A stretch of 64,000 nt of DNA, taken from Flavobacterium sufflavum (GTDB taxonomy: Bacteria; Bacteroidota; Bacteroidia; Flavobacteriales; Flavobacteriaceae). Where the stretch lies: contig NZ_SACJ01000004.1 in assembly GCF_004016525.1 (NCBI RefSeq), positions 248,001 through 312,000 of the forward strand, read 5' to 3'. The position numbers were made by a program, and so were the translations under genes. Below, piece after piece: positions 53,198 to 61,440 of this stretch (position 1 is the first letter of the stretch; each line of letters starts with the position of its first letter). The notes under the pieces were generated by a model. The model worked only from the letters and a program-made list of their open reading frames with translations, was not told the DNA's origin and ran no database searches.

Positions 53198-53623
53198 ATG
53201 CCATCACCAGTTTCTGAATGTTTGTATTGCCAGGAAAACGAAACCTTACACAACTTAATGATTAAAATTACCGACCTGAAAGTATCGCAATTGTTCTTAT
53301 TCAAAGAGCAATCATACACCGGCCGTTTAAATGTAGTTTACAAAGATCACGGAGTTGAATTTTATGAACTAAGCGACGAACAACGCAATGCATTTATGGA
53401 TGATGTAGCCACCACTGCTAAAGCCATTGCTAAGGCTTTTAATCCTGATAAAATTAATTATGGCGCTTTCTCTGATACCTTATCACATTTGCATTTCCAT
53501 ATAGTACCTAAATACAAAGATGGTTATGGTTTTGGAAGTGTTTTCGAAATGAATCCAAACAAAGTAACTCTTACAGACGCTGAATACGATGCTATAATCG
53601 AAAAAATTAAAGCGGCGCTATAA
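53198..53623 (+). CDS. HIT-family nucleotide hydrolase or transferase
   Basis: A 141-residue protein. An N-terminal CLYC pair (SECLYCQENE) may bind zinc. The catalytic histidine triad is SHLHFHIVPKY near residues 96-106. HIT proteins hydrolyse nucleotide phosphoramidates or dinucleoside phosphates. The substrate is unassigned. It is a single-gene unit with promoter and terminator visible. Confidence 0.93.
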   Translation: MPSPVSECLYCQENETLHNLMIKITDLKVSQLFLFKEQSYTGRLNVVYKDHGVEFYELSDEQRNAFMDDVATTAKAIAKAFNPDKINYGAFSDTLSHLHFHIVPKYKDGYGFGSVFEMNPNKVTLTDAEYDAIIEKIKAAL

Positions 53624-53649
53624 AATCCTGAAACTGATTTACAAAACAG

Positions 53650-53693
53650 AATCCTCTTTTAACTTAGTCTTAAAAGAGGATTTTTTTTTTTTT
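53650..53693 (+). terminator. Terminator after the HIT gene
   Basis: Perfect 13-bp arms AATCCTCTTTTAA (53650-53662) and TTAAAAGAGGATT (53670-53682), then a long T-run to 53693. Confidence 0.95.
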
Positions 53694-53720
53694 GCCATGC
53701 TCTCTTTAACAGGAACACGG

Positions 53721-53742
53721 ACCTGTCTGCCGACAGGCAGGT
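53721..53742. repeat. Short GC-rich palindrome
   Basis: ACCTGTCTG (53721-53729) pairs with CAGGCAGGT (53734-53742) around CCGA, with one T-G pair. The CCTGCCTG/CAGGCAGG core resembles a dispersed Bacteroidota intergenic palindrome. The rest of the gap up to 54011 is AT-rich low-complexity sequence, including CACAGATTTAAAAAA, also seen in shorter form near 48668. Confidence 0.6.
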
Positions 53743-54011
53743 TAAGCTGATTCTAGCAGATTATCACAGATTTAAAAAAATATTTTTAAAATTTGTAATG
53801 ATTTTTAGAAGCTAAAGTGAGGCTTATATGAACTTCATTTCTAAGCCATAAAAATTATAAACTAGATATATAAGATAAAGCCAAAAACTTATATGACTTA
53901 TATGTTTTTAAAAACGGACACAATCAACAAACTGTACCCGTAAACAACAGTATTTCTGTATCTGTACTTATCCTTTTGGAATGGATAATTTTACTTTCTA
54001 AATATCAAAGT

Positions 54012-54389
54012 ATGGAAACAATTATCAAACAACAGCAAAATCTAAGCTTCAGAGCAGTTACAATCTCTGATATGAATTCAATTGTAAGACTTTATCAGGA
54101 ACAAAAAACAACATCAGATTCAGCATTAACAAATCAGTTTGGCCTACCTTTTTATGTAGCCGAATTGGACAGTAAAATAGTTGGTTACTCTTGCGCAACT
54201 GCATATAATTCAAACAATTATCAGATAAAAACCTATATTGATTCTCCATTTTTTAATGCTTCCGTTAACGAAAGTTTAGCACAGGAATCTGCTGATTTTT
54301 TCAAAAATGAATGGAAAAATGGTCATTATAGAAATCTATCCACAGCTATAAATCAATTGGTTAATTGGTTAAACAATTCCAATTCCTAA
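54012..54389 (+). CDS. Short GNAT-like protein, acetyl-CoA motif not seen
   Basis: A 125-residue protein. Residues about 10-60 (LSFRAVTISDMNSIVRLYQEQ ... PFYVAELDSKIVGYSCATAY) match the N-terminal half of a GNAT acetyltransferase. The Q/RxxGxG acetyl-CoA loop expected next is missing, and the protein continues as a short helical tail. It may be a degenerate or divergent member. The ATG at 54012 is preferred over a TTG at 53976. It lies just upstream of the MocR gene. Confidence 0.55.
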   Translation: METIIKQQQNLSFRAVTISDMNSIVRLYQEQKTTSDSALTNQFGLPFYVAELDSKIVGYSCATAYNSNNYQIKTYIDSPFFNASVNESLAQESADFFKNEWKNGHYRNLSTAINQLVNWLNNSNS

Positions 54390-54453
54390 GCCCCAAACGG
54401 TTACAGTTGTAATTTTTACTACTTTTATAGGACACAAATAACACAATCATAAA

Positions 54454-55869
54454 ATGTCGAAAGAAATTTTATATTTAAAGATTGCAAAAATAATCGAAGA
54501 GCAAATTGCAGCTGGAACCCTAAAAACAGGAGAAAAGCTGCCGTCAATTCGTACCGTACAAAAAATCTACAATGTCAGCATCAATACGGTAAAACAGGCT
54601 TTTTTAGAATTAGAAAGCAAATCTTTAATAGAATCCCGACCAAAATCAGGTTATTATGTCAGCAGGGCTTTCAATACCCGACTGGCACTTCCTTCGATAA
54701 ACAAACTCCATTTATCCGACAAAGAAAAAACTCCTGAAGACTTAATCGGTAAGGTATTCAATACCTTGACCAACAAAGATTTCACACAGTTTTCACTGGG
54801 AGTTGTGGATAAAAGTATGCTGCCCATTGCTAAACTCAACAAAGGAATTGTAAAAATGTTGCGCAATTTAGAAGACAGCGGAACGGGCTACGAACCAGCA
54901 CAGGGAAATATCAATTTGAGGAGAAATATTGCCAAATGGTCTTTTACCTGGGATGGTCATTTGACAGAAGATGATATTGTAACTACCTCCGGAGCGCTAA
55001 ATGCGCTTTTTTATTCTTTAATAACTGTAACTAACCCCGGAGATACTGTTGCCATTGAAAGTCCTGTTTATTTTGGTATTTTACAAATGATAAAATCATT
55101 GGGATTAAATATTATTGAACTTCCTACACATCCGGTTACAGGTGTGGCCATCGAAGATTTAAAAAAAGTACTGCCTAAAATTAAGGCTTGTTGTTTTGTT
55201 ACCAATTTCAACAATCCTTTGGGAAGTTGTATGCCTGAAGAAAATAAAAAAGAAGTGGTTCGCTTGCTTACGCTACACAATATCCCTTTGATAGAAGACG
55301 ATTTGTATGGCGATATTTTCTTTGGCACCAGCCGACCAAAACCTTGTAAAGCTTTTGACGAAGCCGGAATTGTCATGTGGTGTGGTTCGGTATCTAAAAC
55401 CTTAGCTCCGGGTTATCGCGTGGGCTGGGTTGCTCCGGGTAAATTCAAAGAAAAAACTATTCGAAAAAAACTATTACATACTATGTCCAGTCCGCCATTG
55501 TATCAGGAAGTGGTTGCCGATTTTATGGAGCATGGCCGATACGAACATCATTTAAGAGGGTTACGAAATACTTTATATTCCAATTATTTGCATTTTCAAC
55601 GAACAATTGAAGCCTATTTTCCTGAAAATACCAAGATTTCAAAACCCCAAGGCGGATTTGTATTGTGGTTAGAGCTAGACCCAAAAATTGATACCGCAGC
55701 CTTATATGATATTGCCATACAACAAAAAATAGGTTTTGCCCCTGGCAGAATGTTTACCCAACACAATCAATACAACAATTGTATGCGATTGAATTTTGCC
55801 ATAAAATGGGATGAAAAAGTCGAACACAGCCTCAAAAGGCTGGGTTCATTAATCAAACAACAACTATAA
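54454..55869 (+). CDS. MocR-type regulator: GntR winged helix fused to an aminotransferase fold
   Basis: A 471-residue protein. The winged helix (about 1-75) has IAAGTLKTGEKLPSIRTVQKIYNVSINTVKQAFLELESKSLIESRPKSGYYV. The type I PLP fold follows, with TSGALNALFYSL, NFNNPLG, LIEDDLYGDI and the PLP lysine in GSVSKTLAPGYRVGW (near 314). MocR proteins use PLP or amino compounds as signals. It is one base upstream of the phzF gene, so the regulator and enzyme form a unit. Confidence 0.94.
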   Translation: MSKEILYLKIAKIIEEQIAAGTLKTGEKLPSIRTVQKIYNVSINTVKQAFLELESKSLIESRPKSGYYVSRAFNTRLALPSINKLHLSDKEKTPEDLIGKVFNTLTNKDFTQFSLGVVDKSMLPIAKLNKGIVKMLRNLEDSGTGYEPAQGNINLRRNIAKWSFTWDGHLTEDDIVTTSGALNALFYSLITVTNPGDTVAIESPVYFGILQMIKSLGLNIIELPTHPVTGVAIEDLKKVLPKIKACCFVTNFNNPLGSCMPEENKKEVVRLLTLHNIPLIEDDLYGDIFFGTSRPKPCKAFDEAGIVMWCGSVSKTLAPGYRVGWVAPGKFKEKTIRKKLLHTMSSPPLYQEVVADFMEHGRYEHHLRGLRNTLYSNYLHFQRTIEAYFPENTKISKPQGGFVLWLELDPKIDTAALYDIAIQQKIGFAPGRMFTQHNQYNNCMRLNFAIKWDEKVEHSLKRLGSLIKQQL

Positions 55870-55870
55870 A

Positions 55871-56650
55871 ATGAAAATATACCAAATTGATGCCTTTACT
55901 AAAAGTGTTTTTTCCGGAAATCCGGCTGCTGTTTGTCCGCTTGAGGAATGGATAAGCGATGAAATCATGCTAAAAATAGCCGCCGAAAACAATCTGGCTG
56001 AGACTGCTTTTTATGTAAAAAATGGCGATAAATATGAAATCAGATGGTTTACACCAAAAGTTGAAGTTGACCTTTGCGGGCACGCAACTCTGGCGGCTGC
56101 TTACGTTCTATTTCATTATGAAAATCATAGCGATTCTGTAATTACATTTCAATCACCCAGAAGCGGCGATTTGACAGTAACCAAGGAAGGAGATTTACTT
56201 TCGTTAAACTTTCCAGTTGATAAATTGGAACCAATTCCTTTGACAAATGAAATCTTGGATGCCTTTGACAGCAAACCCCAATTGGCTTTTAAAGGAAAAA
56301 CCGATTATATGCTCGTTTTTAATAATGAAGAAGAAATACTGAATTTAAAACCCAATTTCGAAAAAATTTCAAAACTGAACGTTCGTGGCGTAATTGTAAC
56401 TGCCCAAGGTGATAACTCTGATTTTGTTTCCCGCTTTTTTGCGCCACAATCTGGTGTCAATGAGGATCCGGTTACGGGTTCAGCACATACAACTCTTATT
56501 CCTTATTGGGCAAAAGAACTGAATAAAACTAGCTTGTCAGCTATCCAACTTTCGGAAAGAAAAGGCTATTTAGATTGTGAATTATTAGAAAACAGAGTTC
56601 GCATCAGCGGATATGCTGCATGTTACCTGATTGGGAATCTGTTTATATAA
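55871..56650 (+). CDS. PhzF-family isomerase-like protein
   Basis: A 259-residue protein of the diaminopimelate-epimerase fold. Family marks are QIDAFTKSVFSGNPAAVCPL, NNLAETAF with the catalytic Glu, WFTPKVEVDLCGHATLAAAYVL and GVNEDPVTGSAHTTLIPYW. Phenazine genes are absent, so this is the widespread paralogue of unknown substrate. Co-transcription with the MocR regulator suggests amino-acid-related metabolism. Confidence 0.93.
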   Translation: MKIYQIDAFTKSVFSGNPAAVCPLEEWISDEIMLKIAAENNLAETAFYVKNGDKYEIRWFTPKVEVDLCGHATLAAAYVLFHYENHSDSVITFQSPRSGDLTVTKEGDLLSLNFPVDKLEPIPLTNEILDAFDSKPQLAFKGKTDYMLVFNNEEEILNLKPNFEKISKLNVRGVIVTAQGDNSDFVSRFFAPQSGVNEDPVTGSAHTTLIPYWAKELNKTSLSAIQLSERKGYLDCELLENRVRISGYAACYLIGNLFI

Positions 56651-56658
56651 AAAAGAAA

Positions 56659-56683
56659 AGCCACTTTAAAAACTAAAGTGGCT
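56659..56683. terminator. Bidirectional terminator between phzF and a small gene
   Basis: Perfect 10-bp arms AGCCACTTTA (56659-56668) and TAAAGTGGCT (56674-56683) with a 5-base loop. The minus strand continues in TTTTCTTTTTTT. Confidence 0.85.
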
Positions 56684-56739
56684 ATCTATAAAAATTCATC
56701 AAACCCTAAAATGACAAATTCTATTTTTTATATTATATA

Positions 56740-56928
56740 TTAATCTATTTCTACAAGAACATTTTCCATGAAGATTTCCGGCTCTCTTTCGGTACGCCAG
56801 TACTCAGCAAGAATACTCAAAACAACATCTTTTAACCCACTGAAAGAACTTTCAACTTGATGCTCTTCGTCTTTGATTACTTCAATAATCAATTCATTTA
56901 CTTTTTTAATTTTCTCTGAATTTGTCAT
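56740..56928 (-). CDS. Small acidic protein of unknown function
   Basis: A 62-residue protein with pI on the acidic side: MTNSEKIKKVNELIIEVI, then IKDEEHQVESSFSGLKDVV and ILAEYWRTEREPEIFMENVL. It is predicted helical with no signal peptide or membrane span. ATG, a flanking terminator and the codon pattern support a real gene. I do not recognise the family. Confidence 0.6.
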   Translation of the reverse strand: MTNSEKIKKVNELIIEVIKDEEHQVESSFSGLKDVVLSILAEYWRTEREPEIFMENVLVEID

Positions 56929-57060
56929 CTTGTCTATGGTTAATTATTAATTTTTTCTACTCTTTTAATTCGAAATAAAAGTATAGGAATTCGCTTTTTA
57001 CGGCAATACCCACTTTTAGTGATTTTTTAGCAAGAAATTAATAAAAAACGAAGGATTATC

Positions 57061-57612
57061 TTACTCTGAATCAAAAAACGTTATAATTACACTTTTTAGA
57101 GTATTCAAACGCTTAACCCAAATTTGATATAAAGCGAACAATTGAATTAGAAAAACAAGCAGAATTAAGCTTAATAAAAAATACTTAGTTGTTGTAAAAT
57201 GAATATTATAGCAAAAGAATAACAACAAACCACTAACAAAACCCACTCTGGCTATAATGGCTATCAAAGCATATTTTTTTAACCTATTATACAGCTGTTC
57301 CAAAGCCATTTTAACATTCGATCCATCAGCTAAATACTTATTATAATGATAACCATAAAAACTATGGAATATTGGCATTAAAAGGGCTATTATCAAAACC
57401 AAATTAACCCAAAAAGATTTTGTCGCTCCATCAAACATCGAATAATAAAGCATCAAGAAAAGTGACCAAGCCGTAACTTCAATCACAATTTGTTTTCGAA
57501 TTGATTTTAAAACGGGATGTGTATTTTCCTGCAACATCAATAATAATGTCTCCTCACTTTTGGGAATGGGCCGTATGGCTTTCCAATCGGATTTTAAATT
57601 ATCTATTTCCAT
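57061..57612 (-). CDS. Four-helix membrane protein paired with an ECF sigma factor
   Basis: A 183-residue protein. The cytoplasmic N-terminus (1-45) has LKSDWKAIRPIPKSEETLLLMLQ. Four hydrophobic spans follow at about 45-62, 68-84, 112-132 and 140-162. It starts 3 bases after the sigma-factor stop. Its position suggests an anti-sigma or sensor role, yet it lacks the zinc-binding H-x3-C-x2-C motif of classical anti-sigma factors. The function is therefore open. Confidence 0.7.
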   Translation of the reverse strand: MEIDNLKSDWKAIRPIPKSEETLLLMLQENTHPVLKSIRKQIVIEVTAWSLFLMLYYSMFDGATKSFWVNLVLIIALLMPIFHSFYGYHYNKYLADGSNVKMALEQLYNRLKKYALIAIIARVGFVSGLLLFFCYNIHFTTTKYFLLSLILLVFLIQLFALYQIWVKRLNTLKSVIITFFDSE

Positions 57613-57615
57613 GAG

Positions 57616-58098
57616 CTATTTATTTAATAAGGTTTTAATTTTTGTTTTAATTCTATTGAGTTTTACCCCAACATAATTTTCATTGATTCCTGTAATTTCG
57701 GCTATTTGCTGATAGGACAACTCTTCAAAATACAAGGCTATCAAGGCTTTTTCGCTATCATCCAATAATTTCAAAACTGCAAATAATCGTTCTTGCCTTA
57801 ATCCGGGTTCATCATTTGGCTGCTCTTCGGCAAAATCAGGTAATTGATTCAAATAATTAATACTGGTGGTTTTCTTTCTAAAAGAAGCTATCGCAGTATT
57901 CAAAGCAATGCGGTACATCCAGGTACTTATTTTTGCATCTCCTCTATAATTGGGATAGGATTTCCAAAGCTGAAAAACAATTTCTTGAAACAAATCTTCA
58001 CGATCTTCAACACCATCCCGATACAAGCTACAAAGCTTATGAATCATAGCATTGTACTGAGACAGTGTGGTTAAAAAATCTTTTTCAATTGATTCCAT
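57616..58098 (-). CDS. ECF RNA polymerase sigma-70 factor
   Basis: A 160-residue sigma factor. Region 2 contains DREDLFQEIVFQLWKSYPNYRGDAKISTWMYRIALNTAIASFRKK. Region 4 contains DSEKALIALYFEELSYQQIAEITGINENYVGVKLNRIKTKIKTLL. Length and order are typical of group IV. It is the first gene of a two-gene unit with the membrane protein downstream. Confidence 0.95.
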   Translation of the reverse strand: MESIEKDFLTTLSQYNAMIHKLCSLYRDGVEDREDLFQEIVFQLWKSYPNYRGDAKISTWMYRIALNTAIASFRKKTTSINYLNQLPDFAEEQPNDEPGLRQERLFAVLKLLDDSEKALIALYFEELSYQQIAEITGINENYVGVKLNRIKTKIKTLLNK

Positions 58099-58154
58099 TT
58101 CGTATTATTTCATTTTCGAATACAAACTAAGATACGTAAATTCTAATTTTACCA

Positions 58155-58343
58155 TCATCGCTTTTCCATATTTAATTCTTTCTTTATCAAACGAATATCT
58201 TCCTTAATTTCTTCATTTTGAAGTTTTAAACTATCAATCTGTTCCTGAAGATTTTTATCTCTAATTTTTGATCTTCCCTCTGGAGATGATTCTTTTCCAC
58301 AAGCCACTACCATAAAAAGTAGCATCATAATAATTGTTTTCAT
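58155..58343 (-). CDS. Small lipoprotein with a coiled-coil tail
   Basis: A 62-residue protein. A lipoprotein signal (MKTIIMMLLFMVVACG, Cys 15) precedes a polar helix with leucine/isoleucine heptads (LQEQIDSLKLQNEEIKEDIRLIKKEL). It is 56 bases upstream of the ECF sigma factor on the same strand. The function is unknown. Confidence 0.6.
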   Translation of the reverse strand: MKTIIMMLLFMVVACGKESSPEGRSKIRDKNLQEQIDSLKLQNEEIKEDIRLIKKELNMEKR

Positions 58344-58619
58344 AGGTTTTGATTTTGATACATTAGTTGTCTTTATTTCTAAAAACTTACAACTTGCTTT
58401 ATTTTTTTCTCACAACAAACAAGAAACACACACAAACAACTAAGTTTCAGTGTTTTAATCAAAACAAACGTCCCTAATTTAAAACAAGTGGAAATATTTT
58501 TTCGTAAATTTATTTTAAACAATTACCATAAAAATTAGTACTGAACTTTGTTACCAACTAACAAAAAACACACATTAAAATAAGGTTTAAAATCTATTTA
58601 CAACTAAAACAAAAAAGAC

Positions 58620-59465
58620 ATGGAAGCACAACTTGAACAAATTCGGGAGCAACAAAAAGACTCCTGGAACAAATTTTCACCTGGTTGGAAAAAATGGGAC
58701 AGCCTGATTATGGAATTCTTACAACCCATAGGTGATGAAATGATAAAACTTCTAAACCCAAGAGAAAATGAAACCGTACTGGATGTTGCATCAGGAACCG
58801 GGGAACCGGGAATTAGCATTGCCCGAAAAATAGGAAACGGTAAAATAATATTCACCGATCTAGCTGCAGGCATGCTTGAAATAGCTGAGGAAAACGCTCG
58901 TAAAGCAGGAATCCCAAATTTTGAAACCCAGGTTTGCGATGTTTCTGAACTTCCATTTGCTGACAACAGTTTTGATATTATTAGCTGTCGTCTGGGTTTT
59001 ATGTTTTTTCCTGATATGCAAATGGCCGCCAAAGAATTAGCCAGAGTACTGAAACCCGGAGGACGAATTACAACTTCGGTGTGGACTGGTCCTGAAAAAA
59101 ACTTCTGGGTCACTGCCATTGGCGGAACTATAAACAAAAACATGGGGCTTGAAGCTCCTCCTGAAGGTGCTCCTGGTATGTTTCGCTGTGCCAAACCGGG
59201 ATTTATTTCCAACATGTTTAAAGAAGCAGGTCTAAAAAACATCTCGGAATCAGAAGTATTAGGAGCGGTAAATTGCGGAACTGCCGAAACATATTGGTCC
59301 ATGATGACTGAGATTGCAGCTCCATTTGTGGCTGCGCTGAGCAAAGCCGATGACAGCATGAGGGCAAAAATTAAAAAAGAAGTTTCTGAATTAATCAATG
59401 AAAAATTTCCCGATGGTAATGTTTCAATCCCTTCAAGTGCATTCGTTATTTATGGAGAAAAATAA
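58620..59465 (+). CDS. Class I SAM-dependent methyltransferase (UbiE-like)
   Basis: A 281-residue protein. Motif I is VLDVASGTGEPGISIA, the acidic strand gives IIFTDLAAGMLEIAEENA, and motif III-like FDIISCRLGFMFFPD and LKPGGRITTSVW follow. The divergent start region upstream (58344-58619) is AT-rich. The substrate is unknown. No clear terminator separates it from the ArsR promoter region. Confidence 0.9.
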   Translation: MEAQLEQIREQQKDSWNKFSPGWKKWDSLIMEFLQPIGDEMIKLLNPRENETVLDVASGTGEPGISIARKIGNGKIIFTDLAAGMLEIAEENARKAGIPNFETQVCDVSELPFADNSFDIISCRLGFMFFPDMQMAAKELARVLKPGGRITTSVWTGPEKNFWVTAIGGTINKNMGLEAPPEGAPGMFRCAKPGFISNMFKEAGLKNISESEVLGAVNCGTAETYWSMMTEIAAPFVAALSKADDSMRAKIKKEVSELINEKFPDGNVSIPSSAFVIYGEK

Positions 59466-59526
59466 TATTTAAATATTCCTCTGAGACATTTTTTTATTAG
59501 AAATATTAAAAAAATGCTTCAAAAAA

Positions 59527-59570
59527 TTGCGCAACCAATTAATTGCATTTAAATTTGCAACTAATTGGTT
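59527..59570 (+). promoter_or_regulatory. Promoter and palindromic operator of the ArsR operon
   Basis: TTG (59527-59529), a 20-bp spacer and TAAATTTG (59550-59557) form a consensus promoter. AACCAATTAATTGC (59533-59546) and GCAACTAATTGGTT (59557-59570) are inverted repeats with one mismatch, separated by 10 bases. The palindrome covers the spacer, the -7 box and the start point, which is ideal for repression by the ArsR-type protein encoded just downstream. Confidence 0.8.
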
Positions 59571-59588
59571 TCTTAATTTAAAATAAAA

Positions 59589-59927
59589 ATGAGAAGAGAT
59601 ATATTCCAAGCCATTGCCGATCCTACAAGAAGAGCCATCATAGGTCTCATTGCCGTTCAGGCTATGACACCTAATACCATTGCGGAACATTTTGAAACCA
59701 GCAGACAAGCCATTTCTAAACATTTGCGAATTCTTTCGGAATGTGAATTAATCCAACAGGAGCAAAAAGGACGGGAAATTTATTACCAACTTGAACTCAA
59801 TAAACTGAAAGAAATAGACCAATGGTTAGCACAATTTAAAGCCATTTGGGAAAATAGATTTAACGAACTTGATAACATATTAGCAAACCTTAAAAACAAA
59901 ACAGATGAAAACGAATCTACAATTTGA
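59589..59927 (+). CDS. ArsR-family winged-helix repressor
   Basis: A 112-residue protein. The DNA-binding domain covers most of it: DIFQAIADPTRRAIIGLIAVQ, TPNTIAEHFETSRQAISKHLRILSECELI and REIYYQLELNKLKEIDQWL. The metal-binding cysteines of arsenic sensors are absent. ArsR proteins of this type commonly precede SRPBCC proteins. The gene overlaps the next by 23 bases. Confidence 0.94.
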   Translation: MRRDIFQAIADPTRRAIIGLIAVQAMTPNTIAEHFETSRQAISKHLRILSECELIQQEQKGREIYYQLELNKLKEIDQWLAQFKAIWENRFNELDNILANLKNKTDENESTI

Positions 59928-60408
59928 CTTCATTGTCAATAAAGAAAACAAAACCGTAAACGTAACAAGAAAATTTGCGGCCAAGCTTCCATTGGTTTGG
60001 GATGCCTGGACTAAGCCTGAAATATTGGATTTATGGTGGGCACCAAAACCTTATCAAACCAAAACAAAATCGATGGATTTTAGAGAAGGTGGCACTTGGT
60101 TGTATTACATGGAAAGTCCTGAAGGAGCTATACACTGGTGTAAAAACGATTATAAAAAAATTGAACTATTAAAAAGCTTTTCTGGTTTGGATGCGTTTTG
60201 TGATGAAAACGGCACTACAAACAACGACTTTCCACGTACAGTTTGGAACAATACTTTTACTGAAAACGGAGAAACTACAACAGTAAACATTGTGGCTCAA
60301 TATGAAAAACTAGAAGATTTGGAACAAATCATTGCTATGGGATTCCAGGAAGGATTCACAATGGCATTAGGCAATCTTGATGACTATTTAAACGAAGTAA
60401 CTAAATGA
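59905..60408 (+). CDS. SRPBCC-domain protein (AHSA1 type)
   Basis: A 167-residue protein with the START/AHSA1 fold: VNVTRKFAAKLPLVWDAWTKPEILDLWWAPKPYQT at the start, REGGTWLYYMESPEG in the middle and MGFQEGFTMALGNLDDYL at the end. These proteins have a hydrophobic ligand cavity. It is translationally coupled to the ArsR gene, and its TGA overlaps the next ATG (ATGA). Confidence 0.92.
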   Translation: MKTNLQFDFIVNKENKTVNVTRKFAAKLPLVWDAWTKPEILDLWWAPKPYQTKTKSMDFREGGTWLYYMESPEGAIHWCKNDYKKIELLKSFSGLDAFCDENGTTNNDFPRTVWNNTFTENGETTTVNIVAQYEKLEDLEQIIAMGFQEGFTMALGNLDDYLNEVTK

Positions 60409-61352
60409 TTCTATCCAAAAAAGCCCGTCTGGTAGTAACAATTATTCTTTGTAGCCAAATCAATTTTGGTCAGGTCAATTTAAAAATCGAAAAGAATCAA
60501 AGCCACTTTACCGAAGGCAAAGACAGTATTTTAACCTACCAAGCCTCAGAAAAGTCGATTAATAGGAAATACATCCGTTCAAATTATATTCATCCATTAT
60601 ATACTTTGGATGGTACCGTTTTAACCGAAGATTTCCCTGTAGATCATTTGCATCATCGGGGAATTTTCTGGACTTGGCATCAATTGTATATTGGCGACAA
60701 AAGAATTGGCGACGGCTGGGAAATACAAAATTTTAAATGGGAAGTCACTTCTGTAAAAGAGAAAAAACAAAAAGACGCCAGCAAGGCCATACAAACTACC
60801 GTTCTTTGGAAGTCCCCTTTGTGGTCTGACAAAAAAGGCAACGAAAAAGCCTTTGTGAAAGAAATGACTACTATCCAAGTCTATCCAAAACAATCGCATT
60901 ATCGCTTAATTGATATTGAGATTGCATTATTAGCACTTGAACCCAATATGAAAATTGGTGGCTCAGAAGACGAAAAAGGTTATGGTGGTTTTTCTCCTCG
61001 AATTCGCCTTAGTGATGACATTCTGTTTACTGATCTAAGCGGAAAAATCACACCCACTAACCTTCCAATCCCCGCCAGCGAGTGGATGGATATTTCGGGT
61101 TCTTTAGGAAAAAATGGAAATAAATCCGGACTTACTATTTTATGTAATCCTAAAAACCCGGGAGCTAAAAATCCCTGGATTTTACGGGCTAAAAAAAGTA
61201 TGCAAAATGCAGTCTATCCGTTTCCCGGAGCAAAAGCAGTTCCGCTATCGAATAAAAAACCAACTGTGTTGCGCTACCGATTAATCATCCACGACGGCAA
61301 TGCCAACAGCATTCCGATTGATGAAATTTATCATGATTATGCGAGTAAATAA
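60405..61352 (+). CDS. Exported DUF6807 (PmoA-like) protein
   Basis: A 315-residue protein with a signal peptide (about 1-22, ending INFGQ). The motif DHLHHRGIFWTWHQLYIG and KIGGSEDEKGYGGFSPRIRL are typical of the DUF6807 or PmoA-like family. The methane-oxygenase name given to this family is historical and does not imply methane oxidation. The 4-base ATGA overlap makes it the third gene of the ArsR operon. Confidence 0.85.
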   Translation: MILSKKARLVVTIILCSQINFGQVNLKIEKNQSHFTEGKDSILTYQASEKSINRKYIRSNYIHPLYTLDGTVLTEDFPVDHLHHRGIFWTWHQLYIGDKRIGDGWEIQNFKWEVTSVKEKKQKDASKAIQTTVLWKSPLWSDKKGNEKAFVKEMTTIQVYPKQSHYRLIDIEIALLALEPNMKIGGSEDEKGYGGFSPRIRLSDDILFTDLSGKITPTNLPIPASEWMDISGSLGKNGNKSGLTILCNPKNPGAKNPWILRAKKSMQNAVYPFPGAKAVPLSNKKPTVLRYRLIIHDGNANSIPIDEIYHDYASK

Positions 61353-61368
61353 TATTGGGATGTCTTCC

Positions 61369-61405
61369 CGAGCGAAGTCGGGGGATTCGTTCTCGACTTC
61401 GCTCG
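61369..61405. repeat. Perfect 12-bp inverted repeat, dispersed-palindrome type
   Basis: CGAGCGAAGTCG (61369-61380) and CGACTTCGCTCG (61394-61405) around GGGGATTCGTTCT. It is GC-rich in AT-rich DNA and lies between convergent genes. The TCGACTTCGCTCGAACTGACA flank resembles REP-like elements of flavobacteria. It could also serve as a terminator for both genes, though no T-tract follows. Confidence 0.85.
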
Positions 61406-61440
61406 AACTGACAATCGAAATATTCCATTCAACTTAAATA

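Noticed and set aside
53976..54011. N-terminal extension of the GNAT-like protein from a TTG
   Set aside because: The ATG at 54012 lies directly before the conserved region and the extension has no conserved pattern.
55871..56650. Phenazine biosynthesis
   Set aside because: Only the widespread PhzF-like fold is present; no other phz genes are seen.
60405..61352. Methane monooxygenase component
   Set aside because: The PmoA-like family name is misleading; the protein is an exported DUF6807 member with no other methane-oxidation genes nearby.
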